From the NCBI GenBank assembly GCA_024426085.1, contig CP087976.1:225286-289285 (forward strand): a stretch of 64,000 nt of DNA. Reading direction: 5' to 3'. Positions 1 to 9,832 of this stretch are shown piece after piece; position 1 is the first letter of the stretch; each line of letters opens with the position of its first letter. The DNA is from Rhizobium sp. RCAM05350. GTDB lineage: Bacteria > Pseudomonadota > Alphaproteobacteria > Rhizobiales > Rhizobiaceae. Below the pieces are notes generated by a model. That model made no database searches. It was not told the origin of the DNA and was given only the letters and a program-made list of their open reading frames with translations. A program made the position numbers and the translations under genes.

Positions 1-94
1 TCATTCGTGAAATCGTTTTATCGCAGAAAACCCCACGATTGACAATTAAATTTGATTATTATTGCTCCCAGTTGACAGCGCTTAGAAATTATGA

Positions 95-106
95 GAAATC
101 GATTTC
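95..106. promoter_or_regulatory. Palindromic operator candidate, copy 1
   Basis: GAAATCGATTTC is a perfect 12-bp palindrome 22 bp upstream of the first gene of the catabolic operon. The same 12 bp recur at 2188-2199, just before the sugar ABC ATPase, and a degraded copy (GAAATCGTTTTA) lies at 9-20. Short A/T-rich palindromes with a central CG are typical of LacI/GntR-type repressor sites. The regulator is not in this window. Confidence 0.5.
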
Positions 107-128
107 ACAAGAACGCATGGGAGGAAAC

Positions 129-1345
129 ATGCTGTTAAATGGAATCAAAGTCGTTAGCTTCTGCCATTTCCTGCAAGGGCCGGCAGCCGACCAGTATCTC
201 GCGGACATGGGGGCGGACGTCATCAAGGTCGAACCCCTGACGGGAGCCTACGAGCGGCATTGGTCCGGGGCCAACGTGTACATCGAAGGTGTCAGCGGGT
301 TTTATCTCTGCGCCAACCGAAACAAGCGCTCGATTGCCATCGACCTGAAAAGCACTGAAGGCAAGGACGTGGCCAGGAAGCTGATCGCGCAAGCTGACGT
401 CGTGCTCGAGAATTTCCGGCCTGGTGTCTTTGCAAGACTGGGCTTCGATGAGGCAGAGCTTGCCCGGCTGAACCCGACCCTAGTCTTTGCTTCCGCAAGC
501 GGTTTCGGATCCAGTGGTCCGATGGCCAACAAGCCGGGACAGGATCTGCTTGTCCAGGCCCGTTCCGGGTTGATCAGCGTGACCGGAAACAAGGAGTCAG
601 GTCCGACTCCGGTGGGGGCCGCTGTCGTCGATCAGCACGGCGGTGCGCTTCTGGCGATGGGTATTCTCGGAGCTTTGATCCGAAAGATCAGAGACGGGAA
701 GGGCACGCGTCGAGGGTAGCCTTCTCAATGCGGGCATCGATCTCCAGGGTGAAGCACTTGTGAACTGGTTTGCAGGCGGGATCGACAGGAACGCTCTGGA
801 TCGCGAGAAGAGCTTGGCTACTTGGTTCCATCAGGCACCATACGGCGTCTATCCTGCGTCTGACGGTCATGTGGTCGTGTCGCTCTGCGAAACGTCAAAT
901 CTGGCCGACGCCGTCGACAGCGATGCGCTCCGTGCTCTGGTCGACAACGACCGGTACGAAGATCGCGATGCGTTTGCCCGCGCACTGTCGGAGGCTACCC
1001 ACCGCTTCACCATGGCTGAACTCGAAGAGCGGTTCGACGCCAACAACGTCTGGTGGGCACCGGTTAGATACTACGACGAATTGCTGTCTGGATCCACAGA
1101 TCATGCATTCCGAGATTTTCCGCGAAGTGGATGTCCGCGGCCGGAAGATCCATCTCGTCAATCACCCGAACAGATACGACGGCAAGGTTCCTGAACTTCG
1201 GGTATTGGCGCTGGAAATCGGTGAGCACACCAAGGAAATCCTCAAAGAGCATGGCTACACGCAGTCCGATGTGGAGCGCCTATTAGCCTCGAAAGCGGTC
1301 GTTGCCTCTGGTGAGGACGCAGCGACGACGAAGGGAACTGCGTGA
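129..1345 (+). CDS. CaiB/BaiF family type III CoA-transferase (frameshifted)
   Basis: This would move coenzyme A between an acyl-CoA and a free carboxylic acid in the cytoplasm. The start at 129 follows a GGGAGG ribosome site. The N-terminal half shows the family pattern: LADMGADVIKVEP at about residue 25, then NRNKRSIAIDLKS, then VVLENFRPGV, where the conserved Asp/Glu region lies. The total length of about 405 residues is normal. Reading frame is lost near 710 (after GKGTR) and again near 1090 (after DELLS), each by one base, and the family sequence resumes in another frame both times. The stop overlaps the next gene's start. A CoA-dependent step suggests the substrate is degraded as a CoA thioester; the actual acid is unknown. 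Confidence 0.82.
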
Positions 1346-2171
1346 TGAACGATTTGAGCGCAGGAGAGGTCGGTGTTGCCACACTTGAACCGACTTCCGG
1401 CCTTGGCCGCGGCGTTGCCATTGTCACTGGAGCAAGGCGGGGCATAGGTCGCGCCATCTGCCTCGAGCTCGCAGGAGCGGGCTTCGATATCGCCGTCGCA
1501 GATGTGATGTTGGATGAAGGCGGGCCGGAGACCATGGTTGGTCAGGGAACGCGGACGTGGCGCGTTATTCTATCAGCTCGACATTGCCAAAACGGGTGAC
1601 TACGCCGAATTCCTTTCCCAAGTGGAAGCCCAACTCGGGCCGATCAACTGTCTGATCAACAATGCCGGGATCCAGGTTTCCGAGCGCGGTGATCTTCTGG
1701 ATGTTTCAGAAGAAAGCTTCGACAGGCTGCTGGAGGTCAACCTTAGAGGGACATTCTTCCTGACCCAGGCGGTCGCCCGGCGCATGGTCGCCCGGTCGGA
1801 TGTATCACAGGAGAGATCGATCGTTTTCATTACGTCTGCAAACGCGCATCTCGTCTCTCCCGAGAAGGGGCCGTATTGCATCTCCAAGGCAGGCCTTTCC
1901 ATGGCCTCCCAGCAATTTGCTCTGAGCCTCGCTGAATACGGCATCTGCGTATACGAGATCCGGCCTGGTCTGATCCGGACAGACATGACTGTCGATGTCA
2001 TCGAACGCTACAACGCCGGCATCGAGAACGGCACGCTTTCGGCGATCCGTCGGTGGGGACAGCCGGAAGATATCGCGCGGGGGTATTGCGACCCTCGTCA
2101 CCGGAGGCATCCCGTTCAGCACGGGCGACGTTTACAACATCGGTGGAGGTATGCAGGTTCCGAGGCTTTAA
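1345..2171 (+). CDS. SDR family oxidoreductase (frameshifted)
   Basis: A short-chain dehydrogenase of about 275 residues that would oxidise an alcohol or reduce a ketone with NAD(P). The cofactor motif TGARRGIG is near residue 30, NNAG near residue 108 and the catalytic YCISK near residue 177. The C-terminus ends in the usual INGG-like GDVYNIGGGMQV. One frameshift falls between about 1540 and 1565 and another near 2085, where the family sequence continues as ATLVTGGIPFSTGD. The start overlaps the stop of the CoA-transferase, so the two are probably co-translated. The substrate cannot be read from the sequence. Confidence 0.83.
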
Positions 2172-2187
2172 TTTTTCGGAATCTCAA

Positions 2188-2199
2188 GAAATCGATTTC
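2188..2199. promoter_or_regulatory. Palindromic operator candidate, copy 2
   Basis: A second exact copy of GAAATCGATTTC, located between the SDR stop at 2171 and the ABC ATPase. It suggests an internal, co-regulated promoter for the importer genes. Confidence 0.5.
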
Positions 2200-2241
2200 A
2201 CGGAATTTTGGGAGGCATGCGATGACGACCCGATCCTCGAG

Positions 2242-3713
2242 ATGAGGGAAATCCATAAGAGATTTCCCGGCGTCTATGCACTGAAAAACGTCAGCTTTTC
2301 GGTTGCGAAGGGAAGTGTTCACGGATTGGTCGGCGAAAACGGCGCGGGCAAGTCCACGCTGATGCGCATTCTTTCCGGCGCTTACCAAGCCACGGAGGGC
2401 ATGGTTGCCATCGATGGAGTCGATGTTGAAAGCCCGACCCCCGAAAAGATGCTCGCACTCGGAATTGCAGTCATTTACCAGGAGCTTGCACAAGCACCAC
2501 ACCTCACCGTCGCCGAAAACATCTTTCTCAGGCGCCTTCCGAAGACGCGGCTAGGGACCATAGACTGGCGCAAGGCGCGCAACGACGCCGGGATTATCCT
2601 GAAAAAGCTCAATTTCAATGTCGATCCCGCCGCCCGTATCGACCGCCTCAGCGTTGCGCAGAGGCAGATGGTCGAGATCGCCAAGGCAATCTCACGGGAT
2701 GCGCGGGTCGTCGTGCTCGACGAACCGTCAGCCGTTCTCGGCGACAGTGAGCTTCACAATTTGTTCGCGCTCATCCGGACGCTCAGCCAGGAACAGGGCG
2801 TATCCTTTGTCTACATTTCGCATCGGCTGAAGGAGCTCTACGAAATTTGCCAGGACGTCACCGTGTTGCGGGATGGACAGGTCGTATCCAGCATGCCGAT
2901 CGCCGGCACAACGACAGCCGATCTGATACGTCAGATGGTTGGGCGGGAGATGAGCGACATCTTTCCGCAACGGCCGGCGCCCAAGGGCGACATCCGGCTC
3001 TCCGTCGCCAACATCAATCGAAAAGGTGTCCTTAAGGACATCTCGTTCGAGGTCCGCCGGGGCGAGATTTTCGGGATTTGCGGTCTTGCGGGTTCCGGTC
3101 GGACCGAAGTGCTTCGGGCGATCGCTGGCGCTGATCGCATCGACAGCGGCGAGATCAAGATCGACGGTCAAACGCTCGAGGTGAAAAACCCACGCGTCGC
3201 ACTCTCGAATGGGATCGGCCTCCTACCGGAAGACCGCAAGACAGAGGGCTTGTTTCTCGACCAGTCGGTCGCCTTCAACGTAACCATTTCTGCGCTGGGC
3301 GGGTTGGCCGCCGGCGGCTTTCTTCAGTCGTCAAAGGAGCGGGAAAAGGTCGCGGAATACATCCGGCAGATGAGGATCAAGACGCCGTCAGGCGCGACCC
3401 GTGTCCGTACCCTCTCGGGGGAAATCAACAGAAATGCGGGATCGCACGACAGCTCAACGCCGGCACGAGCATTCTGCTGGTGGATGAGCCGACACGCGGG
3501 GTCGATGTCGTGGCGAAACGCGAGATCCACGATCTGCTTGTCCAGCTCACCACGGCCCTCGGAGCGAGCGTCGTCATGGTTTCGTCAGAGCTTCCCGAAG
3601 TGCTCGGGCTCTGCGACCGGATAATGGTCATGAGGCAGGGCGAAGTGTCAGCAATCGTCGAAGGCAAAGGTGCCAACGAGGAAACGCTGATGTCGCATGC
3701 CGTTTGGAATTGA
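2242..3713 (+). CDS. Sugar ABC transporter ATP-binding protein, RbsA/MglA type (frameshifted)
   Basis: The double-ATPase subunit of a monosaccharide importer, about 490-500 residues. The first nucleotide-binding half has Walker A GENGAGKST, signature-region LSVAQRQMVEIAKA and Walker B VVVLDEPSA. The second half begins near FEVRRGEIFGICGLAGSGRTE, with the degenerate Walker A usual for this family. The LSGGNQQK signature is broken at the G run 3417-3421, which is one G short; the rest (LLVDEPTRGVDV...) continues in another frame to 3713. ATG 2242 is the in-frame start. ATG 2222, after a GGGAGG ribosome site, would fit the family better but needs one more frame correction. It works with the permease at 5984 and the binding protein at 7039. 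Confidence 0.85.
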
Positions 3714-3724
3714 GGAGAAGAAAA

Positions 3725-5192
3725 ATGTCTGCACGCCAGTATACGCACTACATTGACGGCCGTTTCGACGGCAGAGAGACCTCCTATGTCGATAGGAATT
3801 CCCCCGCAACCGGTGAGGTGGTCGCACGTTTCGCGTCCGGTGAGCCCGCGGACATGGACCGTGCCGTGGCAGCGGCCCGCGCTGCATTCGACAATGGTCC
3901 CTGGCCACAAATGAGTGGCATGGAACGGGCAGCGGTGCTCAACAAATATGCCGATCTCGTTCACGACAATTTCGACAAACTTGTGCGTATCGAAGTCGAG
4001 GAAGTCGGCAAACCCATTCTGGTTCGCCCGCGGCGATATTGGCGGTGTGGTCGGTCTTATCCGCTATGCGGCATCTCTCATGATGCAAATGTCAGGAACC
4101 ACCTATACCAATCTTGGTGCCCAGAAGACGGCGTTGCTCATGCGCGAGCCTATCGGCGTCGTGGGTCTCATAACGCCATGGAATTTCCCGGCTTTGATCC
4201 TGATGCAAAAGGTTCCCTTTGCACTGGCTGCCGGCTGCACCGTGGTCGTGAAGCCCTCGGAGTTTACCTCAGGCAGTGCATTCGAACTCGCGGCTCTTGC
4301 GACCGTAGCTGGAATTCCGCAGGGCGTATTGAATGTCGTCAGCGGCAAGGGCTCCGTTGTCGGAAAGGCGTTGACGCAGAATCCGGGCATCGACTTCATC
4401 TCGTTCACGGGATCGACCCGCACCGGCCAGACTGTCATCGAGGATCCGGCCAAGAACGTCGTCAAGACCTCGATGGAACTCGGTGGCAAGTCAGCGAACA
4501 TCGTCTTCGCCGATGCCGATCTTGATGCGGCTGTCGATGGCGCGCTCATGGGCGTGTTCTTCAACAACGGCGAATGCTGCGTCTCGGGATCGCGCCTGTT
4601 CGTCCAGTCATCCGTTGCCGATGAATTCGTAAAGCGCGTGGCAGAGCGGTCCGCGCGTCTGAAAGTCGGCAATCCCTTTGACGAAGACACCGATATCGGC
4701 GCGATGATCGATGAGAAGCATTTCTCCAAGGTACTGGGTTTTGTGAAATCAGCAGTCGATGAGGGAGCGCAGCTCCTCACCGGCGGACATGCGGTCGAAC
4801 CAAGCCAAGGGAATTTCATTCAAGCCACCGTGTTCGACCGGGTCACGCCGTCGATGACAATTTTCAAAGAAGAGATTTTCGGCCCGGTTCTCAGTGTGAC
4901 GCGCTTCGAGACACTTGATGAAGTTGTCGGACTGGCAAACGACAGTGTCTATGGCCTTTCAAACTACGTGTGGTCGAAGAACATCGACACCGTGATGACC
5001 ATGGCCAAAAAGCTGAAAAGCGGCTGGGTTCAGGCGAACACCATCATCGACGGAGCGCCTCAACTGCCCCTGACCGGCGTCAAGGGATCCGGCTTCGGAT
5101 ACGAAATGGGGCAAGCAGGTTTCGAAGAGTTCACGCAGCTCAAAACCCTGTTCATTCATACGGGGCCGCGCCAGCCGGTGTTTTCGAAATGA
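3725..5192 (+). CDS. NAD(P)-dependent aldehyde dehydrogenase (frameshifted)
   Basis: It would oxidise an aldehyde to the acid; about 488 residues, normal for the ALDH superfamily. Visible motifs are TPWNFP, the KPSE cofactor lysine, FTGST, ELGGK with the general-base Glu, and the catalytic cysteine in GECCVSGSR. EEIFGPV and GSGFGYEMG follow near the C-terminus. A single frameshift near 4015-4025 separates VEEVGKPI from ARGDIGGVVG. A GGAG-type ribosome site precedes ATG 3725. The stop overlaps the start of the HAD gene. Within the operon it probably acts on the aldehyde produced by the DapA-type lyase or the GMC/SDR enzymes, which is inference. Confidence 0.87.
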
Positions 5193-5991
5193 GGGATCTG
5201 CGCCGATTGGCCTTCTTGTCTCGGATGTCGACCGCACTTTGCTGACGCATGGCTATGACTTGCCAGCAAAAGTCGTCGAGGCACTGGGCCGCCTGCGCGC
5301 AGGTGGTGTTGAGATCGTGTTGGCCTCGGCGCGGTCCCCACAGGCATTGCGCCCCTATGCCGCCCGGCTGGAGACGCTCGAACTTGCTGCCTGTTTCAAC
5401 GGTGGGTGGATCGGCAATTTGAGGACCGGTGCGACGATCGCGTCCACAACCATTGGCCTTACCGCTCTCTGGTACGGCTACGATCGCGTCTACGCGAGTG
5501 AACGCAATCCGTTGATCGAACACGAAGTCGCGGTGACCGGCGAAAGCCTGGATGTGGTTGAAAGCTGGGATCAAGTTGCCGGAGAGCCCGGAAAGATCAT
5601 GTGTGTCCGGGGAAACGCAGACGACCTTTCGGGTTTCGATGCAATGACCGATGCTTTTGGATCGCGGCTCTCATTGATCAGGTCGCACTGGCGGCTGCTG
5701 GAGATCAATCCCAAGGGTGTTTCCAAGCGGGCCACGATTGAACAAATGTCGCGCCATCGAAGCGTGTCGCAGGAGAACTGCGCCGCGGCAGGCGATGCCG
5801 AAAACGATGTCGAAATGCTGCGTTGGGCAGCCGTCGCGCTGACGGTCGACAATGCCATCGGTGAAATCAAGAGTTTCACGGACTTTATCGGGCCGACCTG
5901 TGACGAAGGCGGAATGGCGTTGGCCGCCGACTGGCTGGGAGCCAGGCTCGCGGGCTATCGCGGTGAAAACGGAGGAGAGGAAAATGGTTGA
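5189..5991 (+). CDS. HAD superfamily hydrolase, Cof/IIB-like (frameshifted start)
   Basis: A phosphatase of about 265 residues. Motif I is SDVDRTLL (DxDxT with both aspartates), followed by the ASARSP motif II serine region, KGVSKRAT (motif III lysine) and GDAENDVEML (motif IV), the order seen in IIB-cap sugar phosphatases. The motif I frame is open from upstream without an ATG. ATG 5189 gives the right start if one base is missing near 5203. It overlaps the ALDH stop and the permease start, so it is translationally coupled in the importer operon. It probably dephosphorylates a sugar phosphate. Confidence 0.75.
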
Positions 5992-6976
5992 TATGGCAAC
6001 CTCACACCAGACAGTCCTGAAGCGTTCCGGCATCGCTCGGACTTTGAACGTGGCGCAGAGCTTTGGGCTGTTCTGGGTGCTGATCGCCTTATGCGCGGTG
6101 GCGATCTATCTGTCGCCGAGCTTCCTCCAGATCGGCAACCTGATGAACGTCGGACGACAGGTCGCGCTCTTCGGAATCGTAAGTATCGGAATGACCTTCG
6201 TCATCCTGACGCGCGGTATCGATCTCTCGGTCGGGTCGATCGTGGGCGTCGTCGCCGTCTCCAGCGCGATGCTTCTGTCGGCCGGAGTTCCAATCCCAGC
6301 CGTGATCGGGCTCGGTCTTGTGATGGGTGTCGTCCTGGGAGGGATAAACGGGATCGGCGTCGTTGTGTTCAACATGCCGCCATTCATTATGACGCTAGGA
6401 ACACTCGTCATGGGCCGCGGGATCGTGATGACGATCGCCAATGGCGAACCTCAAAATCTGGGTGATGCCACGGACGCCTTCTACTTCCTAGGTGGTGGCT
6501 TTCTGTTGGGCGTGCCCGTTCCGATCTGGATCTTTGCCGGTGTCGCAATCATTGCCTTCATCGTCCTGCGATCGACCGCGTTCGGACGGCAGGTCTACGC
6601 AGTGGGCTCGAATGCCGAAGCCGCTCGCTTGGCAGGGATCAAGGTCGGCGCTGTTTTGATGTCGGTCTACGTGATCTCCGGTGCACTTGCTGCCCTTACG
6701 GCACTGATCACCATCTCCCGACTAACCGTCGGAGAACCCACCGCAGGGACCAATCTGGAACTCGAAGCCATTGCGATCGTGGTCATCGGGGGCACCAGCC
6801 TGTTCGGCGGGGAGGGAACCATAATTGGCACCGTGATCGGCGCAGCCATCATCGTGGTCATCGCAAACATCCTCAATCTGCTCGGCATTTCGCCGTTCAC
6901 ACAGCAGATCGTGAAGGGTGCCATCATCATCGCTGCCGTCATGTTCGAGGTCTATCGCCACCGTCAGCGGGCCTGA
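5984..6976 (+). CDS. Sugar ABC transporter permease, RbsC type
   Basis: An intact 330-residue integral membrane subunit. It has 8-10 hydrophobic segments and the family signatures FVILTRGIDLSVGSIVG near residue 75 and GTLVMGRGI near residue 140. GRQVYAVGSNAEAARLAGI, the conserved cytoplasmic loop contacting the ATPase, is near residue 205. ATG 5984 follows GGAGAGGAAA and overlaps the HAD gene by 8 bp. It forms the translocation pore for the RbsA-type ATPase at 2242 and the binding protein at 7039. Confidence 0.92.
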   Translation: MVDMATSHQTVLKRSGIARTLNVAQSFGLFWVLIALCAVAIYLSPSFLQIGNLMNVGRQVALFGIVSIGMTFVILTRGIDLSVGSIVGVVAVSSAMLLSAGVPIPAVIGLGLVMGVVLGGINGIGVVVFNMPPFIMTLGTLVMGRGIVMTIANGEPQNLGDATDAFYFLGGGFLLGVPVPIWIFAGVAIIAFIVLRSTAFGRQVYAVGSNAEAARLAGIKVGAVLMSVYVISGALAALTALITISRLTVGEPTAGTNLELEAIAIVVIGGTSLFGGEGTIIGTVIGAAIIVVIANILNLLGISPFTQQIVKGAIIIAAVMFEVYRHRQRA

Positions 6977-6983
6977 ATTCCGC

Positions 6984-7000
6984 CGCGTCATGGTGACGCG
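6984..7000. terminator. Stem-loop between permease and binding-protein genes
   Basis: CGCGTCA and TGACGCG form a perfect 7-bp stem with a TGG loop, directly after the permease stop. There is no U tract, so it is more likely an mRNA-processing or stabilising hairpin upstream of the highly expressed binding-protein gene than a full terminator. Confidence 0.35.
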
Positions 7001-7038
7001 CGGGAGCTTGTAACTGTCTATCTTTGGGAGGAGTGACC

Positions 7039-7994
7039 ATGAATACGAATCGTAGACAATTTCTAACACTGTCCGCCGCCATCGCTGCAGCGGTCGGCGC
7101 TGCGGGACTGCCGTCGCGGGGAGCATTCGCCGCCGAAAAGATCAAGATTGGCTTCAGCCAAGGCACGATGAACCATCCGTGGCGCATCGCAATGGTGGAA
7201 GTGAACAAGAAGTTCATGCGGAAGCAAACTATCCCGATCTGGAGATCATCGTCACGGACGGAAACAACGATGCGGCAAAGCAGGTCGCAGACGTTGAGAG
7301 TCTGCTGACGCAGGGCATCAAAGTCCTCGTGATCTCGCCACTCACCGAACAGGCGCTGACGCCGGTCGTGAAGGACGCGATGGCGCAGGGAATCCCTGTT
7401 CTGACGCTCGACCGCAAGGTTAACACGCAGGTTACCTGCCATCTGGGCGGCCTCAATCTGCCCCTCGGCGAGGGTGCTGGCAAATTCCTGATCAACGCAC
7501 TGCCCGATGGCGGCAACGTCATCGAGCTGCAGGGAACTGCCGGCGCTTCCACGACCGTTGACCGTCACAAGGGTTTTGCCAGTGCGATTGAAGGAAATCC
7601 CGCCTTCAAAGTCGTCGCCGATCAGAATTGTGACTACACGCGCGACAAGGCCGTCAAGTTCATGGAGGACATGCTGCAGCGCTTCAAGCCGGGCGAGATC
7701 CAGGCAGTATACGCTCACAACGACGAAATGGCGCTTGGCGCGATCCAGGTCATGGAAGCTGCCGGCCGTCTCGAAGGCGTGAAGGTCATCGGCATGGACG
7801 GCCAGAACACGGCATTCCAGGCCATCAAGGACGGAAAGATGTCGGCGTGCTTCATCTATCCGTACTGCGCTCCTGAAGGAATTCAGACGGCCTACAAGAT
7901 GGCGAAGGGCGAGACTGTCGACAAGGACATCGTTCTTCCGACTGTGCAGGTCTCCAGCGACAACGTCGACCAGTTCATTGGCAAAGGCATCTGA
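7039..7994 (+). CDS. Periplasmic sugar-binding protein, RbsB type (frameshifted)
   Basis: The solute receptor of the importer, about 317 residues. The N-terminus carries a twin-arginine-like leader (NRRQFLTLS) followed by an alanine-rich core, with likely cleavage after AFAA near residue 33. The mature part matches type I periplasmic binding proteins: IGFSQGTMNHPWR, DGNNDAAKQ, DRKVNT, HNDEMALGAIQ and VIGMDGQ. One frameshift near 7220 separates NKKFM from NYPDLEIIVTDG. ATG 7039 follows GGGAGGAG. The ligand is not deducible. Confidence 0.88.
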
Positions 7995-8008
7995 GCCAGC
8001 GGTAAAAA

Positions 8009-8034
8009 TGGGCCGGGTCGAAAGGCTCGGCCCA
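8009..8034. terminator. Stem-loop after the binding-protein gene
   Basis: TGGGCCG (8009-8015) pairs with CGGCCCA (8028-8034) across a 12-nt loop, 15 bp after the binding-protein stop. No T run follows, so it probably raises stability of the upstream message rather than ending transcription. Confidence 0.45.
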
Positions 8035-8056
8035 ACTCGAACAGAAGGAAGAAGCA

Positions 8057-9023
8057 ATGGCATCCGTTCGCCACTACGACAACCCGCACGGGGTCATCCC
8101 CGCTGTCCTTATGCCGTTTACCGCCGAAATGGAGGTCAACGAGAGTGCATATCGTCATCATCTCGCCGACGTCAGTGGCGTCGAGGGCATCACCAGCGAT
8201 TACCATCAACGGCCACGCGGCCGAAGTCGCATCGCTCACATTGAACGAGCAATTCCGCACGATCACTTTGACCAAGGAGGTCTTGGAGGAGCGCGTTCCG
8301 ACCATCGTCGCCGTCTATACGAATTCAAGCCTAGAGGCGGCTCGCATCGCTCGCAGGGCTCAGGATGAAGGCGCAAACGGGCTGCTGGTCTTCCCGCCGG
8401 AGGTGATGGTCCTGGGCGGACACATGCGCCCGGAAATGATCCACGAACATTATAAGCGGATCACCGGCGCGTCGGACCTGCCGATCATCCATTATCAGTT
8501 TCCCGTCAACTCTAACCTGGCCCTCCCGTTGCCGACCCTCTTGGAGCTTTGCTCGTTTTTCCCGTCGATCAAGGCGATCAAGGACAATTGCGGAGACGGG
8601 AATTTGCATGAGCGCCAGATCAGAGAGCTCAAGTCTCTCGATCGGCCGGTCAAGACGGTCACCACCCACAGCTCGTGGCTTCTCGGTTCGCTCGCGCTTG
8701 GATGCGATGGCCTGCTATCGGGCGCTGGCTCCGTAATCGCCAATCTGCAGGTCGCACTCTTCCGTGCGGTGCAGGCGGGCGACCTCAACGCCGCGAAGGC
8801 GATAAACGACAGAATATATCCAACGGTACGCGCATTCTACGACCATCCGCTTCTCGACATGCACAATCGCATGAAGGAGGCCCTTGTCATTCTTGGCCGT
8901 TGGGACGAAGCCTATGTGCGTCCGCCGCTCGTCAAGCCCACGACAGCCGAGATCGAAAAGATCCGGCGTTGCATGGCACAGGCAGGCCTGACATCGGAAA
9001 CGCTCTACAGGAAGGTTGCCTAG
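8057..9023 (+). CDS. DapA/N-acetylneuraminate lyase family protein (frameshifted)
   Basis: A class I (Schiff-base) lyase or dehydratase of about 320 residues. The likely Schiff-base lysine is in IKAIKDNCGD near residue 178 and the catalytic tyrosine in IIHYQFPV (YxxP-like) near residue 148. The usual N-terminal GxxxE loop lies in the broken zone at 8185-8205, where the frame changes. The family includes dihydrodipicolinate synthase, sialate lyase, KDG aldolase and hydroxyproline-pathway enzymes. In this operon a 2-keto-acid aldolase or dehydratase is most likely. ATG 8057 follows GAAGGAAGAAG. Confidence 0.82.
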
Positions 9024-9024
9024 C

Positions 9025-9802
9025 ATGCCTGAGAAGCTCGTTTTGCAAGAGCGCCCATCAAACGGTATCCTGCTTTTGCGGTTGGAACCGACCGGACAAG
9101 CTGAATGCGTTGTCCAAGGAACTTCTCAAGGAGCTGGTAGACATTCTTGGTTCTGGCCGAGACCGATCAGGGGATCGGCTGCGTGATCTTGACAGGGAAT
9201 GGACGGGCTTTTTCCGCCGGTGCTGATATCTCCGACATGCTGGAGCGGGGGTCGATTCCTATATCGACCCCGACCGGCTCGATAGTTGGCGGAAAATCGA
9301 GGGCTTTTCGAAGCCGATCATCGCCGCCATCAACGGCTTTGCTCTCGGTGGCGGGCTCGAGCTTGCTCTCCTTTGCGACATAATCCTTGCTTCGGACGGA
9401 GCGAAGTTTGCGGTCCCGGAGATCAAGATCGGATCCTTTCCGGGAGACGGCGGGACACAGCGTCTGCCAAGACTGGTCGGTCGGTCGTTTGCAATGCAGA
9501 TGGTTTTGACCGGCGAGATGGTTGATGCAGCGGTTGCTGAACGAAAGGGCCTTGTGAGCGAGGTCGTCAAAGCCGAGGACCTGCTGTCCCGGTGCATCGA
9601 GGTGGCATTATCCATTGCGGCCAAGTCGGTCGCCATCACGCCATACGCGAAGCGCGCGGTGCAGGCTGCCTACGAGCTTCCTCTTGCCGAGGGGATATTG
9701 GAGGAGCGTCGCCTGACGGTCGAGGCTTTTGCCACGGAGGACAGAATGGAAGGACTGCGGGCATTCGCCGAAAAGCGGACGCCGGTGTTCAAGGGACGTT
9801 GA
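9025..9802 (+). CDS. Enoyl-CoA hydratase/isomerase family protein (frameshifted)
   Basis: A crotonase-fold protein of about 258 residues. Recognisable parts are NRPDKLNALSKEL near residue 22, GNGRAFSAGADISDM (the oxyanion-hole A-G-A-D loop) and NGFALGGGLELALLCD. PEIKIGSFPGDGG, with the usual acidic catalytic position shifted to G-D, and a C-terminal VFKGR end follow. Three frame changes are needed, near 9090, 9150 and 9270. Together with the CoA-transferase at 129 it points to a CoA-thioester stage in this pathway. The substrate is unknown. Confidence 0.8.
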
Positions 9803-9832
9803 TTGATCCCGAAAGGGATCGGGAGGATTGCT

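Noticed and set aside
3425..3964. Long antisense frames over the ATPase/ALDH junction
   Set aside because: They are shadows of GC-rich codons; the plus strand carries clear ATPase and ALDH motifs.
6939..8063. A 374-residue open frame antisense to the RbsB-type gene
   Set aside because: It mirrors codon bias of the real gene on the other strand, has no family match and spans a gene boundary.
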